Below, piece by piece: positions 11,024 through 18,923 of a stretch of DNA of 64,000 nt. Made by a program: the position numbers and the translations under genes. This DNA is from Psychrobacter sp. NZS113 (GTDB lineage Bacteria; Pseudomonadota; Gammaproteobacteria; Pseudomonadales; Moraxellaceae). Numbering within the stretch: the first letter of the stretch is position 1; each line of letters begins with the position of its first letter. The DNA lies in contig NZ_JADYWL010000001.1 of NCBI RefSeq assembly GCF_015864825.1, positions 434,001-498,000 on the forward strand, in the 5' to 3' direction. The notes below the pieces were generated by a model. The model worked only from the letters and a program-made list of their open reading frames with translations, had not been told where the DNA came from and ran no database searches.

Positions 11024-11350
11024 ACAAAATTCCTTAACTTAGATGCGTTGAATGAGATTTTGAGTAGTAGCGTGTATCATCATAGCGGAAAAATACGGAG
11101 TATTATGCAAGCCGCTATACTCACTATGTTACATTAACTACCGCTGTCCGACCATTATTAGAATGAACTGATGCGCTTATAAAACAACACTGATATGGTG
11201 ATGTCTTGGACACTAGAAACAGTTTGGCTAGCAGCAGTGTTGTGCAAAATAATGCTGCTAGATGTCATGTGAAGCGTCACGCTATAATGATGCCGTTTTA
11301 GCATACTTTATTTATTTTTCTCACGTACACCTTATCTGCTGGATAACGCT
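11024..11350. other. Divergent promoter region DUF4442 / mcrB-like gene
   Basis: About 330 bases with no gene. Perfect 9-bp inverted repeats ACAACACTG (11184) and CAGTGTTGT (11235) lie 42 bases apart upstream of the restriction genes; this could be chance or an operator-like arrangement. Confidence 0.4.
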
Positions 11351-12829
11351 ATGCCTGACATATCACCTCATAAGCCTACTAATATTATTTATACAGGTGT
11401 GGCTGGTACGGGTAAAACCTATCGATTGCTACAAATTGCTAAGCAATATACCGACTACCTACCTCGAGCCAATTCTAATGATTTATTAGTACAGCTGTTG
11501 CAAGCGCTCAGCTGGCGAGATGTCGTCTGTCTAGTATTTTTAGATTTACAATCCAAAAATCAAGAATTGGTCAAGGTGCCTGAAATTGTCAATCATGAGT
11601 TTTTTGTCGCCAAGGCATCGCAGAATGAGCGAGAGAAACACTTAAGTAATACGGCATGGTCTGTGCTGCAAATGCATACTCCTACTAGCTCAGACACCGT
11701 AAGTTATAAAAATCGTGCTGGCCAAGCTTACTTTGATAAAGACAACAGTGGTGCATGGTATTTATTACCAGAAAGCATGGCGTTATTAACGGATTTATCG
11801 CAGCAACTAGAAGAGTTTCAGCAGGCAAAGCAAGACAATAATACTAGCCAAAATCAAGCTTTCAGTCAGCAGCATTTTAGCATGGTGAGCTTCCATCAGG
11901 CTTATGGCTATGAAGAGTTCGTTGAAGGCATTCGTCCTGTGATGGTGGCTTCTGGTCAGTCAAATAATGCTAATAACGGCCCATCTCAAATGAGTTATGC
12001 CATTCAAGATGGGGCATTTTTAAAGTTATGTCAGCGCGCGGCAAACAATCCCAAACAGCGTTATGCCATGCTGATTGATGAAATCAACCGTGCCAACGTG
12101 TCACGAGTATTTGGCGAACTACTCAGTCTGATCGAACCCGATAAACGCACAGGTATGACAAATGCGATGACGGTGAATCTGGCTTATTCTGGACGTACTT
12201 TTAGTGTCCCTGACAATGTCGATATTTATGCGACCATGAATACCCAAGACCACTCTTTAGCACCACTAGACATGGCACTACGCCGACGTTTTCGGTTTAT
12301 TGACTGTCCACCACAGCCGGAGCTATTACCAATTATCAGTCTTAGTAAAGGCTCAGAAACGTCTAGTACAGCAGAACATAATGAAGCAGAAACCATAGAT
12401 TTAGCTAAACTATTAACAGGTTTAAATCATCGCATTATTCAGACGCTAGGTGTGGATGCGCAATTGGGTCATGCGTTCTTATTTTCAGTGACGACCCTTG
12501 AGCAGCTACAAGGCGTACTAGTCGAACAAATTATCCCGCAGTTGGCGCAAGCGACTGGAGGACAAATTACTATGCTGCAGTATATTTTTAAAGATGAGCA
12601 GCAGCCAATGAGCGCACAGTTTATTCAGGACAGCCAAGCATTGATGACAAACGAGTTAAATGCTCAGATCGCCAATCAAAATAATCTAGCTGCACAAAAT
12701 CAGATGTTTTCAGGGCATCACTTATTTCTCGATCAGTCAGTCAATGCAGGTAGCTATAGGGTTAATAGCGACCTAATTGCCAAGATAGGCGAGTTTATAA
12801 AACCTGCTGTCTACCAGCGTTTATATTAA
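11351..12829 (+). CDS. mcrB: McrB-like AAA+ GTPase/ATPase of a type IV restriction system
   Basis: The motor subunit of an McrBC-type nuclease, which cuts modified foreign DNA after NTP-driven translocation. The 492-residue product has Walker A GVAGTGKT at 16-23, the family block FHQAYGYEEFVEGIRP at 181-196, Walker B LIDEINRANVSRVFGEL at 241-257, and NTQDHSLAPLDMALRRRFRF from 297 (sensor and arginine finger). In E. coli McrB a DNA-binding domain of about 160 residues precedes the motor; here Walker A is at the very N-terminus. Instead some 150 residues separate Walker A from the FHQ block. Residues 54-140 (starting LSWRDVV, ending GAWYLLPE) have a pattern compatible with a winged helix, so specificity may lie there (inference). 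Followed 15 bp later by the McrC-like gene. Confidence 0.87.
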   Translation: MPDISPHKPTNIIYTGVAGTGKTYRLLQIAKQYTDYLPRANSNDLLVQLLQALSWRDVVCLVFLDLQSKNQELVKVPEIVNHEFFVAKASQNEREKHLSNTAWSVLQMHTPTSSDTVSYKNRAGQAYFDKDNSGAWYLLPESMALLTDLSQQLEEFQQAKQDNNTSQNQAFSQQHFSMVSFHQAYGYEEFVEGIRPVMVASGQSNNANNGPSQMSYAIQDGAFLKLCQRAANNPKQRYAMLIDEINRANVSRVFGELLSLIEPDKRTGMTNAMTVNLAYSGRTFSVPDNVDIYATMNTQDHSLAPLDMALRRRFRFIDCPPQPELLPIISLSKGSETSSTAEHNEAETIDLAKLLTGLNHRIIQTLGVDAQLGHAFLFSVTTLEQLQGVLVEQIIPQLAQATGGQITMLQYIFKDEQQPMSAQFIQDSQALMTNELNAQIANQNNLAAQNQMFSGHHLFLDQSVNAGSYRVNSDLIAKIGEFIKPAVYQRLY

Positions 12830-12844
12830 TTGGGTTATTAAAAA

Positions 12845-14353
12845 TTGATAAATAACGATGGAAGAAATCAGAGTATCACCAGCAATAGTATCAATCGTAG
12901 TGGTATGGGCGAGCCTGATACGAACGTTATCACTGTATTTGAGCATCAACGCCTAACGGCTGATAGTTTCTTACAGATAGCTGATTTTCATTGGTTGATG
13001 GCACAAGAGTTCTCGGTGTTCAGCATCAAACGTCAGCAAGGGCAGTGGCAGCTGAAAGTCGGGCACTATATCGGTATCATTCTCCTGCCTAGCGGCATGG
13101 TATTAGAGATATTGCCAAAGCTTAACCCGTCTATTCAAGACAGCGATCTCGCACAAACCCGTCAATGGGTGCAAGGTATGATGTCTGATTTGATTGGTAA
13201 TCGTGATCGAACCTACAATAAACTGCCTCATACAAAAAATTTAGGCCAGATCAGTACTCAGCTTACGTCACTACCGATAGCCGCATTGCCTTTATCAGAT
13301 TGGCTGGTCACGCAGTTTTTGCAGCGATTGGCACAGCATCAACCGACCAAGCATTATCAATCGCAAACCCACAACCAAGCATCGCTACAAGGTCGACTAC
13401 TCATCAAAGAGCAGCTGCGCCATAACAGCATGCAGCCGTATAAGTTCGTCTGTGAGAGTAGTGTGCTGAGCCAAGACATGCTAGGCAATCGATTGATTAA
13501 AAGTGCTTTGATGATATTAAGCCCACTATTAAAACAATCCACTACACCTAAATCTCTGCAAGCGTGGCAATCAATATCTATGCTAAGCCAGCATGAGATG
13601 CAGCGTCTTGAATCTATATATCATCAAGCAAAGCAACAGCTAGTCGGTCTGCCACTTCACGTGCAAAAATTACAGGCTATACAACAGTTGGTGGACTTGG
13701 CTTATTGGTTATTGCAACAGTCCAATACCGAAACGGGTCACATGATTGATCCGAATAAAGCATCTAAACACAAACAAACATCACCACGATTGTGCCTATT
13801 GATTGACATGAATCAAGCCTTTGAGCAATGGGTCAGCCAGCGTATCGCCTCAATGTTTAGCCAAGTAAGTCCGAATTATAGACCCCTATATCAAGCGCAG
13901 AGTGTCTGGCTAAGTGATACAGAAGGGCAGGCCTGCTTGTCTATACGACCTGATTTACTTATATATAAGACAGCAATTAATACTGACACTCATGCCGATA
14001 CCCATGCCCACCAAGATCAGGACAATATAGAAGCAGCTTCTCACATTAACGCGTCAGGCAGTTATAGTCATGTCATCGATATTAAATGGAAGTATTTATC
14101 CCACGCAGCGAGCATTAGTGCCAGTGACGCTTATCAATTGACCAGTTATGCGCAGGCTTACCAAGCAGGTCAGGTCTGGTTGGTCTATCCTGTACAAGGT
14201 GATGAGAGACAACCGATAGCACTTAGTCAGCGGTCTCTGAATGGTCAAGATATTGATAATAATATGAATTCTGCTCAGTTATGGCTCATGCCATTTAATG
14301 TCTTTACTGGAACGATAAACGAGCGCTTGTGTTCGGCCTTGAATCGAGTATAA
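12845..14353 (+). CDS. mcrC: McrC-like PD-(D/E)xK nuclease subunit
   Basis: The nuclease partner of the upstream McrB-like motor. The N-terminal part contains the McrC signature VGHYIGIILLPSGMVLEILPKLN (in pieces, residues about 72-96), and the C-terminal part contains the nuclease core: DMNQAFEQWV, then SIRPDLLIY and VIDIKWKYL, giving the D...DxK residues of a PD-(D/E)xK fold. At 502 residues it is longer than E. coli McrC (about 350). The TTG at 12845 opens the frame; the ATG at 12905 is an alternative and neither has a good ribosome site. It ends about 120 bp before a tRNA promoter. No modification methylase is next to it, as expected for type IV systems. Confidence 0.85.
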   Translation: MINNDGRNQSITSNSINRSGMGEPDTNVITVFEHQRLTADSFLQIADFHWLMAQEFSVFSIKRQQGQWQLKVGHYIGIILLPSGMVLEILPKLNPSIQDSDLAQTRQWVQGMMSDLIGNRDRTYNKLPHTKNLGQISTQLTSLPIAALPLSDWLVTQFLQRLAQHQPTKHYQSQTHNQASLQGRLLIKEQLRHNSMQPYKFVCESSVLSQDMLGNRLIKSALMILSPLLKQSTTPKSLQAWQSISMLSQHEMQRLESIYHQAKQQLVGLPLHVQKLQAIQQLVDLAYWLLQQSNTETGHMIDPNKASKHKQTSPRLCLLIDMNQAFEQWVSQRIASMFSQVSPNYRPLYQAQSVWLSDTEGQACLSIRPDLLIYKTAINTDTHADTHAHQDQDNIEAASHINASGSYSHVIDIKWKYLSHAASISASDAYQLTSYAQAYQAGQVWLVYPVQGDERQPIALSQRSLNGQDIDNNMNSAQLWLMPFNVFTGTINERLCSALNRV

Positions 14354-14470
14354 TAGCGCTACCGATGGTTAGCGCCGTTGTAGGAAAGACTTTTTGTTTA
14401 AGCTGTTTTGATGAAAAGTAGGTGTTTTTGAAATAATTTAGAAATTTTTTAAATTAATTAAAAATAAGTG

Positions 14471-14499
14471 TTGACACTACCACCGTTTCCGCTTAATAT
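14471..14499 (+). promoter_or_regulatory. Sigma-70 promoter of the tRNA cluster
   Basis: A perfect TTGACA (14471-14476) and TAATAT (14494-14499) separated by 17 bases lie about 90 bases before tRNA-Pro. Confidence 0.75.
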
Positions 14500-14587
14500 G
14501 TGCACCTCGATAGCGAGGAACATTAACGAGTTAGCAGTATTTCTGATAACAAGTTAAGCAACAAACTATCGTGATAATAGAAATTTT

Positions 14588-14664
<77 letters not shown>

Positions 14665-14674
14665 TCTATTTTTA

Positions 14675-14697
14675 AGAGCCTTACAGGCTTTTTTTTA
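14675..14697 (+). terminator. Short hairpin and T-run between tRNA-Pro and tRNA-Arg
   Basis: AAGAGCC TTAC AGGCTT followed by eight T. The stem is short, so it may only attenuate read-through to the following tRNAs. Confidence 0.5.
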
Positions 14698-14760
14698 TGT
14701 ATAATGGTTTAGTTTCTGGTATATTTAGAACTGACTTTAATGTATAAAAGTCCTCTAAGA

Positions 14761-14837
14761 GCGCCTGTAGCTCAGCTGGATAGAGCATCTCCCTTCTAAG
14801 GAGGTGGCCGCAGGTTCGAATCCTGCCAGGCGCACCA
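14761..14837 (+). tRNA. tRNA-Arg (TCT)
   Basis: 77 bases with acceptor stem GCGCCTG/CAGGCGC, D-arm AGCTCAGCTGGATAGAGC, T-loop TTCGAAT and encoded CCA. The anticodon stem TCTCC/GGAGG closes loop CTTCTAA, giving anticodon TCT. Confidence 0.95.
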
Positions 14838-14875
14838 TTTAGCCTGCAAATTTTGCCTCATCAGGCAATAGTTAT

Positions 14876-14952
14876 GGCGGTTGTAGCTCAGTTGGTAGAG
14901 CCCCGGGTTGTGATCTCGGTTGTCGTGGGTTCGAGTCCCATCAGTCGCCCCA
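14876..14952 (+). tRNA. tRNA-His (GTG)
   Basis: 77 bases including the extra 5' G(-1) paired to C73, typical of tRNA-His. D-arm AGCTCAGTTGGTAGAGC, loop TTGTGAT gives anticodon GTG, T-loop TTCGAGT, encoded CCA. The acceptor stem has G-T pairs. Confidence 0.94.
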
Positions 14953-15240
14953 ATTTTTTCTGCATTACCTCTCTTTAGTATTTCTAGCTTTACCTCATTA
15001 TAAACCCCCCATATAAATAATTAACATATGCCACTTTTGGCGATTTTTTGCGTCTATACGATTTGTTTTGATGACAAGTCTTCTGTATAAGCGACCTGTC
15101 TCTGTGCCTTCTTCATTATTCCTTAATGGCTCTTATATAAGCCAATAAAGATAAGCTTTTAAGTTGTGCATTATGATAAGGTTTTAAAGACAGTTGGTGT
15201 ATACGACGCGACTGATTTTATATTATTGAAGGGGTAACTG

Positions 15241-16176
15241 ATGGATGCATTGAGTGTACTGTTACAAAACGTACATTTGTTTGAAACCAAATATTATCGC
15301 CTGAATGGTACTGGCAATTGGTCTTATTCCATCACTCGGCAAGATACAATTTTGTTTTACTTGGTTATGTCTGGTAGCTTTTGCATTGATGTCGGTAATG
15401 GTATGCGGCAGGCACATACTGGTGATATGATTATGATTCCGAACGCGCATAGACATGTTAGCTATGCGTTGAACCATCATGGTGATGCTGCAGAATCGTT
15501 GGATGATCTACTACCTAGTTGTAAAAGTAATACGCTTGAAATCAATGGCAATGGTGACCCCAATTCATCTTTGATATTGATTGAATGCAAATACGATAAA
15601 GAAATGATTCGTCCTTTATTATCTGTACTGCCTCCGATTTTGCCTGAAATAAATGATGCCTCTGATGGTAGGTTCGAAGTCATCGACGTCGAGATTAAAC
15701 TCTTAACACTAGAAGCTGAACGTGAACGCATGGGCAAGACTGCGGTCATCAATCATTGGGCAAGTATTATGATGATTGAGTGCTTACGTGTGTATATCGA
15801 AAGCCTGCCTGAGGCCACAGAAAACTGGCTAAAGGCGATGAAAGATCCATTTCTGACCAAAGCATTGGCCGCTATGCATGAAGACCCAAGTCAAAGCTGG
15901 ACAATTCATAATCTCGCCGAGGTAGCCGGTATGTCACGCTCAAGCTTTGCACAACGTTTCAAAGATACAGTTGGGATGCCACCGTTGACCTATCTGATCG
16001 ATTATCGCCTGCGCTTGGCTGCACGTTATTTGCGACTACAGCAAAACAGTATCAGCCGTATTAGTGAGCTGGTTGGCTATGCGTCAGACTCAACCTTTAG
16101 TCAGGCATTCAAGCGCGTTTATGGGGTATCACCTAAAGCATATCGTCAGCAGTATCAAAAAAGAATACTGGCTTAG
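15241..16176 (+). CDS. AraC-family transcriptional regulator with cupin sensor domain
   Basis: The 311-residue product begins with a cupin-like AraC-binding domain (about 1-190), with YLVMSGSFCIDVG and HTGDMIMIPNAHRH, the latter typical of a ligand- or metal-binding cupin. The C-terminal 100 residues form the AraC double helix-turn-helix: WTIHNLAEVAGMSRSSFAQRF and ISELVGYASDSTFSQAFKR. Of the AraC families it most resembles the cupin_6 type. The ATG at 15241 follows GAAGGGGTAA. It stands alone between the tRNA cluster and an unknown gene and is followed by a strong terminator, so its targets cannot be read from context. Confidence 0.9.
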   Translation: MDALSVLLQNVHLFETKYYRLNGTGNWSYSITRQDTILFYLVMSGSFCIDVGNGMRQAHTGDMIMIPNAHRHVSYALNHHGDAAESLDDLLPSCKSNTLEINGNGDPNSSLILIECKYDKEMIRPLLSVLPPILPEINDASDGRFEVIDVEIKLLTLEAERERMGKTAVINHWASIMMIECLRVYIESLPEATENWLKAMKDPFLTKALAAMHEDPSQSWTIHNLAEVAGMSRSSFAQRFKDTVGMPPLTYLIDYRLRLAARYLRLQQNSISRISELVGYASDSTFSQAFKRVYGVSPKAYRQQYQKRILA

Positions 16177-16203
16177 CTTGCGATTACCGTACTCATTTTT
16201 GTT

Positions 16204-16244
16204 AAAAGCGTTAAGGGCACCACTGTGCCTTTAGCGCTTTTTTT
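16204..16244 (+). terminator. Terminator of the AraC-family gene
   Basis: AAAAGCGTTAAGGGCAC and GTGCCTTTAGCGCTTTT pair almost perfectly around a CACT loop and end in a seven-T run. Confidence 0.9.
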
Positions 16245-16465
16245 ATGTTTAACTATGATGAATGAGATGTCGATAGAGACTTTTTATCTGACTGTTACGC
16301 CTGATGTTTTGACGATGTATGGCTGACAATGTGCTCATGTTCAGGTACTATGGAGTAATGAATTATCTAGGCACATGTGCTTATTTTTAGCGTACTATAT
16401 TTCACTGTATGGTAGGAATATCGTATGGTCTAGATGATGTTTATTTTTGCTGCTGATGGTATGTT

Positions 16466-17566
16466 ATGACTGAACCGACCGCAAAGCCAAGCGCACAAGC
16501 CAATAACCAAAAAGGCTCTGCTGCCTCTGCTAAAAAACAAAGCAATATAAGTACAAGTAACGCTACGGACAAGGTTGAGGATAACCCATGCCTAGTAGAA
16601 AGTACGGAACAAGACAACATAGTCGAGCCACTTGATAAGGCAACATTGCTAGCGCTGTTTACGTTACCAAATTCAGAAGAGATGGTGGCTGAAGGGGTAG
16701 GGATTGAAGTAACGTCTAAAACTTCATCTACTGGATTGGCTCATAGCCATTCGACGACGCAAAAACCTGCTGATAACCAGAATAATATCGCTGAACAACG
16801 AGTGGCGCTTTATCGGGCTCAGCACGAGCGTACTCGTCTGTTATATATGGCTTCTGCCAGCACACGTCCGACTTATCTGGTACAAACGCTCAAGCTACAG
16901 TTTGCAGAGCATCAGCAGTATTTACTCGCTCAACAGCTTGATAAGCGTGGTCTGATGGATACGGATGGGTTAGAGCGTCTTTGGCAGCAGTTACATGTGG
17001 TTGACGACATCATTGCCGATATTATCCGTCATATGCCAGCCCAACAACCAGCAGGGTGGCAGCTGACTACCCAAGATGGTCGCAACCCGTTATGTTTTGC
17101 AACTGTGGGCAAGCTAAAATATGGTAAACCTATCCTTGATCAAGGCAGTCTCAATAGCTATGTGCTTGGCCACTTTGGTGTGAGTAGCTTTACCTATGAC
17201 CGCGGCTATTATATTGGGCATGTCGTTGGTTACTTATTTAGCTGTTATTTCTGTGCTCATTTGTCTATCAGCTACGGTGTTACGGCACTGGGTCAGTCGG
17301 TCGTTGCAGATTATGATTATGCCAGTCTCGAGACTCCGCATATGGTGAGACTGTTGCAAGGGTTGGATGGCTATTGTAAAAAACGTATCTATCAATTGGC
17401 GGTTATTTGTGCGCGATTAAGTGTGTTTGCCAGTGAGAAGCGCATCGAAAGAATGTTGATTGCAGAGGTAAATGATTTCGACAAAAAACTGCAACAACAG
17501 CATTTAGATGTTCTGCTATTGCAAGGCATAATGCCAGATAGCAGCGACTCTACGCCACTTCTTTAA
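16466..17566 (+). CDS. Hypothetical protein, unrecognised family
   Basis: A 366-residue protein that I do not recognise. Residues 1-110 are rich in Ala, Ser, Thr, Asn and Lys and look disordered. From about 110 the sequence is compact and mostly helical: RTRLLYMASASTRPTYLVQT, a Tyr/Gly-rich centre (SSFTYDRGYYIGHVVGY, then LFSCYFCAHLSIS), and two C-terminal helices. The hydrophobic stretch around residue 250 is short for a membrane helix and there is no signal peptide. The ATG at 16466 has a poor ribosome site. Codon usage does not obviously differ from the neighbours. It stands alone, with no partner gene. Confidence 0.7.
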   Translation: MTEPTAKPSAQANNQKGSAASAKKQSNISTSNATDKVEDNPCLVESTEQDNIVEPLDKATLLALFTLPNSEEMVAEGVGIEVTSKTSSTGLAHSHSTTQKPADNQNNIAEQRVALYRAQHERTRLLYMASASTRPTYLVQTLKLQFAEHQQYLLAQQLDKRGLMDTDGLERLWQQLHVVDDIIADIIRHMPAQQPAGWQLTTQDGRNPLCFATVGKLKYGKPILDQGSLNSYVLGHFGVSSFTYDRGYYIGHVVGYLFSCYFCAHLSISYGVTALGQSVVADYDYASLETPHMVRLLQGLDGYCKKRIYQLAVICARLSVFASEKRIERMLIAEVNDFDKKLQQQHLDVLLLQGIMPDSSDSTPLL

Positions 17567-18177
17567 GTTTTGACTCTCTCAAATTTATCGTTAGATATTA
17601 TTATTGAATATGGCTGTATTATCCTTTGGCGCTTTATTTTAACTGAAATTGCCAAAGACTTTGACTGGTTAGTGCGAGCGTTAAGGCTGTACATTTAAGC
17701 CATTCTTTGATTATAGGATATCTACTATAGCTGCTTCTCTAAACCTTACCTTAGCTTTCTTAATATTTGCTTACTGTTGTATATTATTGACTGAGTCACA
17801 TTTTTACTATGGTAAAACCAGTCATCAAGCTATAGTGAGCTTTCTTTAAACAACCATCATTATCCAAAAGTTATTGTTATAGAAATTAGCCATTATGCTA
17901 CTTACTCTTATTGAAAGTATCAGCACAGAGGTATACTAGAAAAATAACGTATAGACGGGGTGTTTGACTGTTTAAATGAGTTATCGCTCAAAATCAATCA
18001 ATAAGACAATTATTGGTTGATATTTTTTATCAAGAGATAAAATAAAAGCCGCTCTATACCGTTTTTACATTATAGAGTTTTGTATGAGACAGTCGTTTTC
18101 TAATAATTTGAGTACAAGAAAGCTGGTTTAGGTTTTCCCCATCAGTCATTAAAAGTAGCAATCAAAGGTAGCCATTC
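17567..18177. other. Intergenic region before the nDsbD gene
   Basis: About 610 AT-rich bases with no ORF, tRNA or convincing hairpin on either strand. The downstream part must hold the promoter of the nDsbD/DsbD genes. Confidence 0.4.
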
Positions 18178-18732
18178 ATGTCAATCCAAACGTCAACATC
18201 AGCCGCAATACTAAAGCGTCCGGCTAACAAATATTATGTGCTTGCATTTACCGTTATGGGTGCTTCGTTAATGGCTGGGTTGTCAATGACATCCATGAGT
18301 GCGCAGGCCGCTAGCTTAGGTGAGCTGTTCAGTAACAGTAATAACAAATCAAAGTTTTTGCCCGTTGATAAAGCCTTTCAAGTAGTGAGTAGCACTAAGG
18401 CGACATCTAAAGGTACGCAGTTGTCAATTAATTTTGACATTACACCAGGCTACTATGTCTATAAGAATAAATTAACCTTAAGTTTTCCTAAAGGCGTGAG
18501 CGCCTCACCATTTAATTTTAGTCAGTCTCCTGTCTCAATTGATGATCCAACCTTTGGTAAAGTACCTGTGTTTACGCAAAGAAATATGGTGGCCACCACG
18601 ATGCTGACCACGAATAATGGTAAAGGTGCCAAGAATGTGCCGGTTGTGATTGGATGGCAAGGCTGCGCCACTGCAGGTTTGTGCTATCCACCAGAAAAGG
18701 TAAAAACCACGGTCGATATCGCTGTTAGATAG
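18178..18732 (+). CDS. Stand-alone DsbD N-terminal (nDsbD) domain protein
   Basis: A 184-residue secreted protein: signal peptide with SLMAGLSMTSMSAQAA, then a single immunoglobulin-like nDsbD domain. The redox cysteines of nDsbD are present as WQGCATAGLCYPP (C163, C169), and it ends right after the domain. It is a close paralogue of the first 200 residues of the DsbD encoded next (shared blocks include DDPTFGKVPVF and INFDITP.YYVYK). Even the ribosome-site region GGTAGCCATTCATGTC is shared, so the pair arose by tandem duplication. nDsbD normally takes electrons from the membrane domain and passes them to DsbC or CcmG-like partners; this copy has no membrane part and could be a soluble relay (inference). 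Confidence 0.88.
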   Translation: MSIQTSTSAAILKRPANKYYVLAFTVMGASLMAGLSMTSMSAQAASLGELFSNSNNKSKFLPVDKAFQVVSSTKATSKGTQLSINFDITPGYYVYKNKLTLSFPKGVSASPFNFSQSPVSIDDPTFGKVPVFTQRNMVATTMLTTNNGKGAKNVPVVIGWQGCATAGLCYPPEKVKTTVDIAVR

Positions 18733-18760
18733 TGAGTAAGTCGATTTAACTCTTGGTCGT

Positions 18761-18796
18761 AAACATAGTCATAAACATAGTCATAAACATAGTCAA
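18761..18796. repeat. Three tandem 12-bp repeats
   Basis: The unit AAACATAGTCAT occurs three times in a row (third copy ends AA). It lies just after the nDsbD stop and runs into the dispersed repeat at 18791-18896. Confidence 0.8.
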
Positions 18797-18896
18797 ATCC
18801 ATATAAATCCGCTACATCGTCATCCTCGCTAAGCATACTAACGTATAACTTGCACTCGGTTTTCTTGTATCGAAATTATTTGAATTCAACTATAGA
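18791..18896 (+). repeat. ~105-bp dispersed repeat, copy upstream of dsbD
   Basis: This stretch, with core TAAATCCGCTACATCGTCAT and continuing to GTATCGAAATT, recurs in inverted orientation at 47937-48041 with roughly ten mismatches by eye. It ends 28 bases before the dsbD start. Both copies read in the same direction relative to the dsb gene that follows. Confidence 0.85.
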
Positions 18897-18923
18897 ATAT
18901 TGGTCATAAATAGGTAGCCATTC

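Noticed and set aside
18761..18796. Possible CRISPR array
   Set aside because: Three 12-bp direct repeats without spacers; this is a simple tandem repeat.
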